NCBI GenBank assembly: GCA_965178125.1
Contig: OZ237751.1
Span: forward strand, 496,001-560,000
Reading direction: 5' to 3'
Origin: Bilabrum cf. latius
Lineage: Eukaryota > Bigyra: Bicosoecida > Bigyra > Bicosoecida
DNA length: 64,000 bases
Numbering within the stretch: the first letter of the stretch is position 1; the number at the start of each line of letters is the position of its first letter. The translations under genes were made by a program, and so were the position numbers. Below the pieces are notes generated by a model. That model saw only the letters and a program-made list of their open reading frames with translations, did not search any database and had not been told where the DNA came from. Positions 35,072 through 48,456 of the stretch are shown one piece after another.

Positions 35072-38000
35072 ATGGAATTCAAAGTTCCGCTCAACTCTGA
35101 TGATTTAGAGATCGAATCAACCTCAAGGCTGTATGTAAAATGCATTTTCGACATGAAAGCCCCCGAAGGAGTCACAGCACTTCGAAGTAAGAAGCACGCT
35201 GGCCCGAAGCTGAGGCTGGACAAGCGTATTCACAACTTAATTCGACTATCATTACAAACTTTCTCTTATTTTGCAGAGTCTGCACTGACTGTGCGGGCAG
35301 GACCAGCTATAGCTAGCCACGACGGTTTCGACGCTATATACTCTGCTGCAAAGTGAGGTATACATGAGCTCTGTGGGCGTACAGTTCTGTCAGTAGACCA
35401 CAAAGTTACTCAGTCTCACTACCTAACCTATTTCATGCAGATCGTGGAAATTGCTGACTCCTGCTGTGCGACGAATCGCCTCAAACGCCGTTGTGGATGG
35501 TCTTGCGGCCGTCGAGGATGCCACTCTAGTAGCAGCAAACTCCGAGGCAGGGGGGAGCTCCTCAGCACAGCAAGGCGAGAATAGTCAAGTTGAGCTCCGC
35601 AGTGCATTCAAGGCTGCCATCTATCTGGCTGGAATGATGCTCGAGGCCTCGTGCAAAGAGGCCGAGGACGTCGGGCTCGGCATCATGGGCGGGGCGGTGG
35701 GGGGAGGCCGCAAGAAGGCGAAAACCAAGGCGAAGTCCAAGAAATCTACAAGGAGCAAGCGGGGAAAGGCCGCAAAGGCCGCCTGGGACAGCGACGGAGA
35801 TGTCTCTGGGGACGAGGGAGCCGGTGCTGAGGGGTCTGCAGGAGGGGCGGCCGGCGGCTCCATGGAGATTGAGGATTACGAGGACGAGGGCCCGGTGTCG
35901 AGCCTGGCTGCGCCCCCAGGCGCGACCGAGGCCCAGCTCCGCGCCTCTTTGCTGAGCGCCTGTGCCCGGGCCGTGCTGCGGTGCGACGCGCAGCGCATGT
36001 TCCGCATGGGTGTCCCGGACGACGAGACTGCGAGGCTGCCTTGCACGGTCGCCATGACTGTAGCCAAGTGTGCGCCCGCGATCAAGGACAAGAAGACCCG
36101 CGCAGGTACCGTTGCACTCATGACATCCACCGTATCACGGTTTCCCACCGCGAGCAGCTCTTTGCTCCCACAGCTGCAGGCCATCCTGCTGCAGCAGGAG
36201 CACGCGCCCTCCCTCGTCGCCGAGGTGTGCGCCGCCGCGCACCACGAGCCCTCCTCAGCCCTCCTGCGAGCAGCATGGCAGACACACACCATGCCGGGTC
36301 CCGGTCGGGAGCAGACCACCGCGTCGGCCATCCTGGCACCATGGGAAAAGGAGATCGGCGGCATGATGCGACCGAGGATCGGGGCAGCCGCAGTGGGCAC
36401 CGCTGCGGAGGAGGCCGGGCGTGCCAGCGCGGGCTTTGACAGGTATGCCGTTGGTGGTGTGGCCGATCAGGTAGGCCGCGGAGTCTCCTCCCAGTCCCTC
36501 ACCACGGGCCTGGGCGCGCAGCTTCTGCGCGAGATCGCCGGCTCTGACCCGGGAGCGAGCAGGGACAGCAAGATCCCAAAGGCGCTCGCCACCTTCGTGA
36601 CCGAGGTGGGGAGCAGATGCCCCGCGCTGCTGCTGGGCAACATGGCGGTGGTGCTGGCCCTCCTGGACTCGCCCGCGCAGACTGTACGATCGTCAGTGTC
36701 GTCGTCGGTGGGGTCGGTCTGCCTGCAGTGCTTCAGCTCTGACATCATCGCTGCCATCGAAAAAGCAGAAGGTCGTTCGGGGCGGTCTTCGGCTGACGAC
36801 GACGGTGATGACGAGGATGCAGATGACAGCGAGAACGGGAGCGAGTCGTCCTCCAGCGCTAAGGACGCCGGTGTCGATGACTCTGGCAGCGACGGGGATG
36901 AGGAGGAGGAGGAGGACGACGACGGCGGCCCGGCATCAGGCGCCGGTGCGAACGACAGCGTGTCGCAAGATTCCGGAAAGCAAAGCAAAGCAGCTCACGA
37001 CGAGGAAGAAGAGGATGAGGAGGAAGCTCGGGACCGGGCTGACGCAGACGCCGCGCGCGGCCCAGCCAGCAGCCTCCCCCGGTCCGCGAGAGCCCTCGTC
37101 ACCGCGCGCACGCGCGACGCACTGCTGGACGTCCTGGCAGAGCGGGTCATGGACTCGCACGCATTCACCAGGTCTGCCACGCTCAAGGCGTGGGCCGCCG
37201 TCGTAGAGGGCCGCGCCCTCCCACTGGCAAGGCTGCCTCGCGTGCTCACGCTCGCGTCTGGCCGTTTGTTGGACAAGGCCTCCATCGTCCGGAGATCGGC
37301 CTGTTCTGTGCTAGTGGCCATGCTAGAAGGCAATCCATTCAGCGGTACCCTGTCGTCAGGCGCCTTTGATTCGGGCGTGAGGCAAGCCACCCTGTGGCTG
37401 TCGGAGCACGGGCCCGCTACGGTCCGGGCGGCCATCCGAGCCCAGCAGCGCGATGAGGCCAAGAAAGCTAGGAAGGAGGCAGCAGCAGCAGCAGCAGGCG
37501 CGGAGGGCCAGTCCAAGGGCGAAGACCCTGACGCTCAGGCCCAGGGACAGAAGGACGACGACGAGGCGGCGGCAGCTGACCAGGCCGCCGCCGCCGACGA
37601 GGTGTCTTCTGGTGCGGCACCCACCGAGGAGCAGAGCAAGCAGATGGCCTACCGGCAGTACTGCCGGGATGCCCTCGCCTTTATCCGCTCCATGGAAATG
37701 GCTTGCGAGGCCGTCTCTGTCCTGGCCAGGAGCAAGACACCCTCGGACACCGTCTCCGCCATCGCGTTCCTCAGGAGAGCAAGGGCCTTTAGGGTCAAGG
37801 GAGCGGCAGGTGCGCTCAGGCAGGCCATGTGCCTGGCGTGGTCGCCGGAGCAGGCCGTCCGCGATGCCGTGGTGAACACCTTCAAGGCAGTCTTCCTCGA
37901 CTTGGAGGACGATGCCGCCGCCGAGGAGGGAGGAGACGCGGCGGCCCGCCGGGCAGCCGCATCTGCTGCCGAGCAGGACGGCGCAGAGGCGCCAGCAGCG

Positions 38001-41000
38001 GACGGGACCGAGACAGACCCTGAGGAGGACGAGGAGGAAATGGCGCGTGCCAGAGCGGACGATCATGCGAAGCGGGTAGCACGAGGCCTCATCCGGCTGG
38101 TGTCCAGCGCCGACGAGGACGAGAAGGCATCGATCGAGGAGATCTTGCAGGACCTGGGAAGGAAGGGGAACCTGAGGGCAGCGCCGCTCCGTATGCTATG
38201 GGAAGCGGCTGTAGGTGGTGCCAAGGCACTGAGCTATGCGGCTCAGGTCGACGCCGATCTCCACGACGTGATCGCAGACGCGTGGTATGAGGCGGTACAC
38301 CCCGCCGAGAAGGACGAGGACGAAGGGACTGCTGCTGCGGAGGGCGGTGAGGAAGAGCGGCCGCCCACACATGAGGAACTGCTTGCAGAGGCAAAGCGGC
38401 TGCGGCCAATCGCCGCGCAGGCGAGGCGCGTCTGCGCCAGGCGGCTGCCCAGCGCCAGGGCCTCCTTGGCGCTGCTGTCCATGGTCGCGGGTGCGCTTCC
38501 AGCGGCTGTGGACGGGGCAGGGGGTCTCGCGAGGCTGACCATCGTCATGGCTGCCAACACCGAGGCGGCCGCGTCTGCCCGTCGCGCAAATTCGGCGCGT
38601 GCGGAGATCCTCGCCACGAGCAGGGAGGCCGGGGTTGACGCGTCGGAGGGAAGCGACGCGATGCCGGTGCTGCCCAGGGGCGGCCCTGTCGGCCCTGACC
38701 TCAACATGCTGCAGTGGGCATGCGCCGCCCTTCTGCAGTACAGGCCAGCCAACGGAGACAAGCCCGGGGCCGCGCAAGCCGTCTCGGCCGCGTTCCCGCA
38801 GAAACTCCGCGGCGGCGTGACAGACAGCGCAGGCTGGGGCGGGGACGGCAGCGACGGCGCGCCCTCTTGGGGTACTGTGAGAGAGGCGCGCCGAAAGGCC
38901 GGCGAGGTTCTCTGCAGGCACCTTGCTGGCCTGCTGGTGGGCGAGCTCGAGGAACAGGAGGGCGGCATGGTGCAGGAGAGGAAGGAGTGGCACCCCGCTG
39001 CGCAGATGGCCGTGGCTGCCCTCTTCAGCCTGCACGCCAGGCCGGAGCGCCTGTGCGCTTCCATCCTGCGGCGCATGCTGAGGGACGTCTTCGAGGCTCC
39101 CAGCCCTGACGGATCCGGCGGAATCACGCTGCGTGAGACGGTCAGCCCGTCAGCTCTGGGTCGTCTGTTCTTCGTGCTTGGCGAGGTGTCGGTGCGCACG
39201 TGCATCCACGCCGAGGAGCTCGCCAGGGCCCTGAAGCGAGCCAGGTCGAAGCGCGGGGACGTGAAGGAGCGCATCCAGGAGAGGATCCGCCTGGTGGAGC
39301 TGGGCGAGGTCAAGCTGAGCGGGGCAGTCAACGGGCCTGCCAAGTCGTCCGGAGGCAGGGGCAAGGGCAAGAAGGGCAGGGGCAAGAAAGCAGGCGCATC
39401 TGCCGATGCCTCCGGGTCGGGGTCCGGACCAGACGCGGCCGCCGTGCTGGAAGACCCGCTTTGGTCCGACACCGGGAAATGGAGCCAGGCCGAAAAGGCT
39501 CTGGATGAGGAGGAGCCCATCGTGCCCGACCCCGACGAGTGCGCCCAGCAGCTCGCCGACCTTGAGATGGCCACCAGGGGCATCGCGAAGGCGATGGGAC
39601 CGCTGCTGCAGAGGGTCGCCACCGATGCCAAGGGCGTCTACGGGGCCGCGCTGGGCGCCGCGCAGGGCAGCGGAACCGGGTCCAGCGACGACTCGTCCAT
39701 CGCAGCCAGGCCGACCTCGCCGCTGCACCGGCAGTCCGTGCTGTGCATTTGCAAGCTGGCAGCCGTTTCGGCACCCTTCTGCCGCACCAACCTACCCATC
39801 ATATTCACGGTGCTGGCTCGCACGTCAGACCCGGACCTGCGCGCCTCCATGGCCGTGAGTGCTGCCGATCTGTGCTTCCGGCACCCCAACCTGCTCGAGC
39901 CCTGGACCCCGCACCTGTACGCTATCCTTCGAGACCCGTCGGCCCGGGCCAGGCGGCACGCGCTCATGGCTCTGTCGCACCTCATCCTCAACGACATGAT
40001 CCGTGTCAAGGGACAGGTGGCCGAAGTGGCGGCCTGCCTATGCGACCAGGACGACGACGTGGCAGCCATGGCCAGGCTCTTCTTCACTGAGCTGTCCAAA
40101 CGAGGGCAGCGCTCGCCAGTCTACAACCTCATGCCCGATATCCTGTCCTGCCTCTCGGCCCATCCGGGCGTGGACGGGGCCGCATTCCGGCAAATCATGC
40201 GGTTCCTGCTGGGCTTTATCAAGCTAGACAGGCAGGTGGAAGCGCTCGCCGAGAAGCTGGCGCGCAGGTTTGAGACCGCCAAGCCGGGCGCAGAAGGTGC
40301 CGTGTCCCTGTGGCGGGACCTGGCCTTCTGCCTCGCGCAGCTGGAGCACGGGCCCAAGACCGCGAAGAGGCTCTCAGACACGTTTGCCTGCTACGCGCCC
40401 GCGCTTGTGGATCCTCAGGTAAGGAGCAGCTTTGAGGCGGTGGCACAGAAGGTGGCCAAAGCGGCGGGTGCGGACCTTGCCGCCATCGCGCAGGAGGCCG
40501 AGGAGGAGATGGGCAGCGGGGCGGGTTCGGCCGCCGGCGGAGACAAGACGAAAACCAAGGGTAAGGGCAAGCGAGGCGGTGGGCGAGCAGGGGATGCGGC
40601 TGCTGCGGGAGGGACCACGGGAGGCGGCAAATCTGCCTCTGAAATCTTAGTCGAGGAGTGGCTGGGTAAGCTGTCTAGGGAGCTGCTGCGCGCTGCTGAG
40701 GCTGCAGCCGTGGGCGACAAAGCGGCCGCCGTGACGGGCCTGGCCCGTCGATTGGCGGGCAAGCCCTTGCCCAAGGGAAAGTCTCGGTCTTTCGGTGCGG
40801 CGTCGTCCAGTCGACTCGGAGTAGCCGCTGACGCCGATGGCGGCGGTGACGTCGATGCAGGCAAAGTCAAGGGCAAGGGGAAGCGGACCAGCCGGCGCAA
40901 GCGGGGTGTAGTACCCGCCGAAAGTGATGATGATGATGGTGAGGACGAAGACGCGTTCGGCATGGTGAGCGATGACGATGAAAAGACGAGCCGAGGGAAG

Positions 41001-41096
41001 AAGTCGGCTGGTGGCAAAGCCAAGAAGGCAACCGGGCGAAGGGGCGGGGTCAGAAAATCCAGTCGCCGCGGGGCGGCTGCTGTTGAGGGCGTTTAA
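35072..41096 (+). CDS. NCAPD2: Condensin complex subunit 1 (CND1 / CAP-D2)
   Basis: CDS is join(35072..35352, 35441..41096), 1,978 residues, ending in TAA. It is the HEAT-repeat subunit of condensin I, which compacts mitotic chromosomes in the nucleus. The N-terminus MEFKVPLNSDDLEIES and HDGFDAIYSAAK match the family start. The Cnd1 C-terminal domain at about residues 1518-1705 is well conserved: RQSVLCICKLAAVSAPFC, NLLEPWTPHLYAILRDPSAR, ALSHLILNDMIRVKGQVAEV, LFFTELSKRG, YNLMPDILSCLS. It is longer than the ~1,400-residue animal protein because of acidic/Ser insertions (about 36790-37030 and others) and a basic, Lys/Gly-rich C-terminus probably for DNA contact. It has no in-frame TAG in the whole gene, unlike its neighbours. 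Confidence 0.93.
35353..35440 (+). other. Intron of condensin D2 (88 bp)
   Basis: Donor GCAAA|GTGAGG and acceptor TTCATGCAG|ATCGTGG, phase 2. Joins YSAAK to SWKLLTPAVRRIASNAV, the expected condensin order. Confidence 0.85.
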
Positions 41097-41271
41097 TTTT
41101 AGTCGAATGATTTGTTTGCGGCTTGAGGCGGCACTTTCATTCATAGTAAGTCTGTGCCACCTTCCAGGTTGAGCGAACATCAAGCGACTCCAGCAACGAA
41201 CGTTCTGCCCCGCTTTCACAAAGCTTTCATTTTCAGAAATTGTGGCGTAGTATCATCAAATTCCTTGGAAG
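41097..41271. other. Intergenic between condensin D2 and FN3/Tudor gene
   Basis: 175 bp on the same strand as both neighbours. TTTTCAG at 41230-41236 resembles a 3' splice site and could mark a 5'-UTR intron; no other element is recognised. Confidence 0.3.
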
Positions 41272-44200
41272 ATGGCGTAGAACGATGCAAGTTAGCCACA
41301 CGCGGCGCGGCCTGGGTAGCCTGCTCCTGGGACGCGACCGCAACTCATGCTAGAGTCGCCCGGCGATTTATTCCAAGGGCTGCAGGTGCCACGTCCAGCT
41401 GTGCCGCCCTCTATGGCCGAGGATCGCTTCATCCAATTCATGGATTTGCTGTGTAGGGCCCACAATCTGCTTGAATAGGGAAGACAAGATGCCATCCGAA
41501 CGCTACAGCCAGATCCCCGCGTATCGGCACCAGTTGGCCTGTGGATACGTGTTGATAGACGAGACGAGAGAGATCTTCGAGCAGTTGGTGGATCTCTGAA
41601 TATCCCTACAGCTTTGGCGTCCAGATGGACTCGATAGTTACTCTTTTCGGGGCTCGACCATATCAAGCCGAAGGTAGACATCGATAGTACTTCGTTGAGG
41701 TTGACCATAATCGCAAAGCTGGCTATACCAGCCGGCTGGACACCGCCTCCACCGGCACCAATGCCTCATCCGGGCGTGTTGAGGACCTGGCCGGCAACGA
41801 GCAATGGCGATACTGTGCTCGTACGCGCCCAGTGGCCTACTAGCTTCGCACGCTACCATACTGTGTTCCGAATTTACATCATAGATTCAAAGCACCTGGG
41901 CCGCCTCGAATCGATGGACACGTCAGACCCAGTGGACGCAGCTGGTCCAGCAGCCGCAGCTGCAGGGCCGGGAGCAGTGCAGGGTGGCCGGAAAAGGCGC
42001 AAGCGTGGAGGCGGAGGCAAGTCCAAGGGGGCTCAGCAGGCTGCATCCAAGAGCGGGGCAGCGCCCAGCGATGCCTCGAGCTCGTCGTCGATCATATCTA
42101 GCATGGGAGCAGCGGCAGACGGAAGCGACGCAGACACGCTTCGTATCTGCTCGGCGTTCAGGGGACTAGACAGGGGGGACCGGCTTCGCAAGATGGATCG
42201 CCTGTGGGCCCGGCTGGTCTCTCTAGCTTCTGACTCTGATGCAACGGATGCGAAAATTGTAGAGCAGCAATAGAAACAGGTAGACAAGGGCCCGTTCGAT
42301 GTCGCGGTGTCATCCACAATCACTGGTTCCAGGAGCCTCCCGTGCGGGTCGCGCGTGTCTGTTCTGGCATTCGGGGCGGTGTTGAACGCTGCGAGAATGA
42401 GAAACTAGAAGCAGTCTGCCGAATGGATGAAATCTGTCGCAACTGCAGACGAGAGCGGTCCTAGTAGCGGGGCAGGTGGACCGTCAGGCGCGGGTACGCG
42501 TGACGCAGGCGCTTCCACTGAACAGGCGCTCGTGGGGGACCTGAAACCAGGGTGGTTTGACGCGTTCTGCTTCTGCGTGGAAGAGATCAATCTTCCTTCT
42601 GGGAGACCTGCACGACCACCTGCAATCCAGGTGCATCATATTGAAAAGCGTTTGGACCCCACTGTAGACCCTGATGAGGCCGGCGGTGGCGGCACAGGCA
42701 CGCGGCCAGCGGAAGACATTCAGCACGTGCACATGTTCGCCTGGAGGATGGCTGGTCGCCCTCCGTGGCATCCTGACTAGCAACTGGTAGGTCCTGGAGT
42801 AGCACCCTAGACAAGTGATCCTTTGCCCTTGACGAACGTTTCCGTCGTTCTCTCAGTCCCGGATGGACGAGGTGCAGCAGTGCAAGAGATCGAGGTGCAG
42901 AGCGCTAAGCCTGGGGCGAACGACGACTCGGCATTCCATACGGTACTCAACACAGATATAGACAGTGCATCGAGACGACAGTTTCAACTAAGTTTGCATG
43001 TCAGCACTGGGTAGTCCTGCTCCTTGCGCTACCGAACAAGGAATGCAAACGGCTGGTCCCAGTGGAGCCCGCCGGGCCTGCTGCAGCCGCCCCGGCGACC
43101 ACCCAGTCCACCAGCAGCTCCAATCATCAGGGCTGCGCGCCATGATGGAATCGAGCTTCTTATTAAGTCGCAAGAAGGCGCATTGAGCGCGGAAGACTGT
43201 GCCGAACCAACAGGATGCAGCGCATTTGTCACTGCTGCGGAGCGACTCTCAGTGTCTGCCGCTCGTGCCCGGTTGGGACTCGGACCAGACGTATTTGACG
43301 CGGATGTACGCGCGCGCGTTCAGATGATTGGTGGAGTGCTCGGTGACAGCGGGTTTGCTTGGGTCCCCTCTGGTGAAAGCCGTGCCGCGCCTGCCGATGA
43401 CATCTCTAAGACCTGCGCAGTGGAGCAAGAGGTCTTGAGTACTTCAGCTGCGTTGGGCGGATGGACGTGCTTTCACACGGGAAGCAGCCTGATAGCGAAG
43501 CTATCATAGTCTACCAAAGGGCAAGTAGGAGCAGTGGCAGCTGGTTCGGGACACGAATCCAAGACTGGCATGGACGCATCGTCGTTTTCGTTTCAGCCAG
43601 AGCAGCACCTGCTAGTCAGGACGGTGCTGCTCAGCGATGCTGGGGAATCTGACCTCGGTCTGTCGTGTCTGGTGCGAGTCCCTGCTGCTCCTCCATCAGC
43701 TCCTCTGCGGCTGAGGCACAAAGAAATCAGCCCAGGCACGTAGCGCTCTACGACTGGCAAGCCAGTCAAGCTCAAGGGCTCGCCAAGCGTTCGCCTCGAG
43801 TGGGATGCTCCTATCAACGATGGTAACACTAAGTCTCCGTTGTTGTACGCTGTCCAGGTACAGTTTGATGACATGGACAGCATGCCTAGAGCACAGCGGG
43901 CAGGCCTTGCTACCGGAGCCGCCACTGGTCACACTGACCCGGGAAAGCGAGAGCAGCAGCACGACACAAGATCCACAGAGCTGGACCTGAAAGGCCTTTC
44001 GTCGGGGATTGCCGTTCGATTTCGTGTAAGAGCTCGGTCTCACGCCGCTACAGGAGCGTGGTCTGAGTGGCGGGACTTTAGGGTCTCTTCGAGGCCTCCA
44101 GACCCAGTAAGGTCTATAAAAGCGACGGCGCTTCGGGACGGGGGTGTCACCTTGGAATGGTCCGCACCCAAGGAGCACGGCACGCCAGTGACTGCTTACT

Positions 44201-47200
44201 TCATCCAGATGAGATGCCTGGATTTGCACCGCGAGGGCACGGACGATGAGGCTGGGACTGTGTTGCCTCGCGTGGCGACCCGAGTTGAGGAAGCTTCCCT
44301 GTCTGCGGGTGCAAACCCGACGCTCTTGCTTCGCGATGACGATCACCTCGATTCGATCGCAAGGGAGTGTGGCGTAGATCCGTCTGCTCGTTCTAGGTTG
44401 CGAGAGATCGCCCTCGAAAGGGCCCTTGACAGTGCGACTGGAGCTTCTCCCGCTCACCCGCCAATGGGACTGCTTGAGGACTGGGTTTAGCGATAGGCTC
44501 GACTCGAAGATGCTGGGGCGAGATCCGCCCACAGCAAGACAGATGCCGTGCCAGTCCCAGTATTGTTGGCTGGCGACGTTGCATTTGCTGGGAAGGTCGG
44601 TAACCGAGGCGCGGGGTCAGCTGCAGGTGATGGGGCCGTGCGTAGTTCCAAAGGCAGCCAGCAATCTAGAAGTTCTGCTGACTGGCATGAGGGCCAGCCA
44701 TGCGAAGCAGTCTTTGAGGAGGACGGTCTGTGGTACGCTGGTACGATCACGTCAGTGCTCATTGGAAGGGATAGTGACGATCCGGGCAAGATCGAGTACG
44801 AGGTGAGGTACAATGGCTACGGAAATTCCACGATAGTGACGCAGATTTCACTGCGCAACAGGCTTCGCCCGGGTACTCGGTGCGAGGTCATTGATGTCCA
44901 AAGTGGGGAATGGGTGCACAGCTCTGTAGATGAAGTCACCGAGACAGGATACATCGTTGCGCTGAAGTCAGCAACGGCTGCAACACCGAGAGATCCTGAA
45001 GGGATAGTTGAAATACCTGCTGCACTGTTGCGGGCATCTGAGGATCAATCTACTTCCGCTGGTGCAAGCTCACAATTAAGCAATCGCCCTGATGATTCGA
45101 GCCTCGCCGGGTCCATTTTGGATGCCGTGCGCAGAAGCAGTCGGTCTGGGGGTGTCCTGGCATTCGCCCCACTCGATCAGAAGCGGCTCGTCAGAGGTCA
45201 CGACCCTTCTGCGATCAAGAACGTGATCGACGACTGGTGCCAGTCTCAGTTTCGGGACCGTGGCGGGGACGGGTAGCGCGGTGGCAAGCAGAGCAGGGGG
45301 CGGCTGGGCGGCAAGTCTGGTGGAATCGGCCGTCTAAATGCAGCAGGCCTAATTGAAACGATCCGCACCCTGTCCAATGCGGACCGGCGCGGCGCTGCTA
45401 ACCGGACGAAAGGAAGTACGCGGAAGCGTGACCGACCGTGGCTGACGATTGCGTCACTCTCAGCCGAGCGCGCACACGGTGGCTGCAGCGGGGCAGCTGA
45501 CAGTGATTCTAGACGCATCCACTTGTCCCATGAAGGCTTCCGAAAACGCGCAGCCGGGCTGGTTGTGTACTCCCCCGGGGACATGTGCGAGCCAATGGAC
45601 TAGCTACAGCGGGAATGCGTCCATGCAACTGCAGCTGCATCAGACCGCAATCGTGCAGCATCTTTGTCACTTGTGTCTATCCTCTCAGAGGGCAGGCGGT
45701 ATGAGTTCAAGGTGGTTGCAGTGTCGCGCGGGAATATAGAAGGGCTGGATGCAGCGGCCAATGAGGGCTCAGTTACGATGCTTCGGGCGAGACCTAGGCA
45801 TCCCAGCTCACCGCCCTCGCCTGTCCCCGCGTGGGTTGGAAGTAGCGCAGCAAAGCTTGTGGCAAGGCTACCCCAGGATTGCGGAGGGTCTGAGCCCCTG
45901 GAGCTTGTTGCAGAGATCGCCAGCGGCAAAGGCTCACAAGAAGAAGATGGCGCTGGACTGGAGGGAGGGTGCGTCACATTTTCGAAGGCTAGTAGTGCAT
46001 CATTGGTTGGATCTACCGCAACAGAGAAGTCTGCTGATATTCGAATGGAACACTTGCAGCCCAGTAGCTTGTACTGGGTACGTGTTCGAGTTCGCACGAG
46101 AGTCGGCACGGGACCAGCATCGGTTCCAATTGCATTCAAGACGCGACCGGCCCCACCAAGCGGAGAAGTGATGTCTCTGTCGTACTCTACACTGCGTCAG
46201 GAACTCATGCACGCATCTGGTGGAGATCTTCACGTTTCTGAACATGATATTTAGACGTATCAGGTCCCTGCTCTGCTCGCTCCCCTGGTCGATAAGCTTG
46301 AAACGACCATCCGACTCGCCCTCAACGGGACAGGCCCACGTCTTGATGTGGCTCGTGGCCAGCTATTGTCTTGGGCGGGCTTAATGGATAAGAAAGGTGA
46401 ATCGCTCGAAAAGCGTATCGCTGCAGCAGAGCTCTTGCGCTCTTTTGTGGATTCCGCTAAACACCTTGACGATAGAGCCACCAGTGCTGGCGAGCCCACT
46501 GGCATGCGCAGTCCCTCGCTGGGTGTGGTCCGCTGGAAACCATGCAGTGGCTGCTTACAGGGGGCAAGAGTATCAGGATACGAGGTCGAAGTCAAGATGG
46601 TTCAAAGTGAATCGCTATCTGGGCGCTCAAACAGCCCCACAGCAGGTGCGGCGCAAGCGCCAAAAGCCGGGCAGGCGTCTCGAGAGTGTCTGGGTTTGTG
46701 TGTCACAAGTCTGCTACGCCCTAGCCAAGATAGAATCGTAGTAGACGTGGGGCCCATTCCAGGTCTGTACCTAGCGGGACTTCGCCCGGGTGATCGTGCG
46801 TCTGTGCGTGTGCGGCCATAGTCGAGTGCTGGCACCGGGCCGTGGTCAAGTGAACTCACAGTTGCTGCACCGGTCGTGCCAGCGTCATCACCACAGAGCA
46901 TCTCTGCACTTCTAGAATCCCCCTCTGTGGTACGCATCGTACTGTCGTAGCCACGGCATACAGGTGGGGGTACCGTGGCGTACTTCCTAGTGGAACTCCG
47001 GGACAAAGAGGCTCAGCCAGATAGTGATATCACCGCGCTTATTGGTGCTCACGATCATCTATGCAGCGGTTCCCTGGACGCTAGACGACTGCAGACATCC
47101 GGCGGCGAACTGGAAATGACTGATAGCTCTCACGGCTGTAGATTTGCGGTTCTGCCGAATAAACCGGACTGCTTGCAAAGGGGGATATCATTCATGCATT

Positions 47201-48456
47201 TGGCACCGCAGGCCAATTTCACTGTCAGAGCCGCTGCCGTCAACGAGGCTGGGCTCGGCCCGAGCTCCGAATGGTCGTCGTTTGCTACAGAGGCCGTTCC
47301 GTCTTTGCCCCCTGGATAGCCAGGACAGCCAAAGATGGCGAGTTGGAGGCAGATTGCTGGCGCGTCGCTCAGTGTCGCTAGAGGACGAGCCCAGCAAGGC
47401 AGCCACACTGCGAGGCTGTTGCATCCTAAATCTGGACCGCCGTCAGAATGCCTCTGCGTGAAATGGACTGCAGCAGAGCCCCATGGTCAGCCAGTGGCTC
47501 GCTATGAAGTACACGCCACGATTGTTGCCGTAGGCTTGCACCTCGTGAGCTGCAAATTGGATGCGGTCGCAAGTGGCCGGTCGGCAACTGGCCATGATGC
47601 AAGCCGAAAGCACGACAAGAAGTCGCGCGATTCGCAGTCTGAGTCGTCGATGCCCCGCAAAAAGCATCTTATGAACTTGGACGATCCTGCCGTTTCAGAC
47701 GCTTCACTGGGTGCATCGCCTCTATTGGCTGACTCAGGCCTGTCTGCAGAGGGCATCTGGGCTCTTCTTGAGGGCGGTGGCTTGCAAGCAGTCGACGTGT
47801 GCAGTAGCGCAATGGATAAGCTTGATGTGAATCCAGCTCTTGAAGTAGATCACGTGAAGTTGTCTGCTGCGCACATAGGAGATGTTGCTGCTGCAGAGGG
47901 CTGCTTGCCCTTACATGCTGGTGTTGGCAGTAGCTTCGTATTGTGGCAGGGCGGGGCATGCGAACTAGTGCTGAGAGGGATTCCAGCGTTAAGACGGCTT
48001 GGTGCGTCCAGCATCGCTTTACACGTAGCTGCAGTCGGGGTGGATGGTCAACGGTCGCAGCTGAGCCAACACTGGATAGCTGACCTTTGCAACAAGCAAG
48101 TGCTAGCCTGCCCAGCCGGACACGTGGGACGGGAGGAGGACTATGCCGCTGATGCTGCTGAGGACGGCCCGCTTGGAATCAGGAAAAGAGGTCAAAGCAA
48201 TTCGAATCGGGCAAGTGCAACTGAGCCGAATACAATGTCAGCTCTAGAGCGAAAATAGCGACTTGAATAGGATTTGCGGTTGGCAGAGCAACAGAAGCGC
48301 GATGCGCAAGCCAAGAGGCAGGCAGAGCTACAGGAGGCAAGGTAGTCGCGTTTGTCAAAGCAAGAGAAGAGCTCAATCGATTGGCCACTGGTAGTGGTGT
48401 GCGCAGCAGTATTGCTCGTCATCGTTGGGTCGTTGGTGGCAATCATGCCTGCCTGA
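41272..48456 (+). CDS. Multi-FN3 and Tudor-domain protein with C-terminal membrane anchor
   Basis: One uninterrupted frame of 2,394 residues from ATG 41272 to TGA, with about 23 in-frame TAGs. Fibronectin type III modules recur: YRTRNANGWSQWSPPG (~584), VRLEWDAPINDGNTKSPLLY (~845), GGVTLEWSAPKEHGTPVTAY (~955), RRYEFKVVAVSRGN (~1473), YWVRVRVRTRVGTGPASVPI (~1600), YEVEVKMV (~1765), VRPQSSAGTGPWSSELTV (~1850), VLSQPRHTGGGTVAYFLVEL (~1890), NFTVRAAAVNEAGLGPSSEW (~1981) and LCVKWTAAEPHGQPVARYEV (~2059). A Tudor-like domain at ~1139-1205 reads GQPCEAVFEEDGLWYAG...YEVRYNGYGN. The end is a coiled coil rich in Gln/Lys/Arg and a single hydrophobic helix (PLVVVCAAVLLVIVGSLVAI), i.e. a tail anchor. Many FN3 modules plus a tail anchor recall FNDC3 proteins of the ER; the Tudor domain is an unusual addition. 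With UAG = Gln the start reads MAQNDASQPHAARPGQPAPG. Confidence 0.8.
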
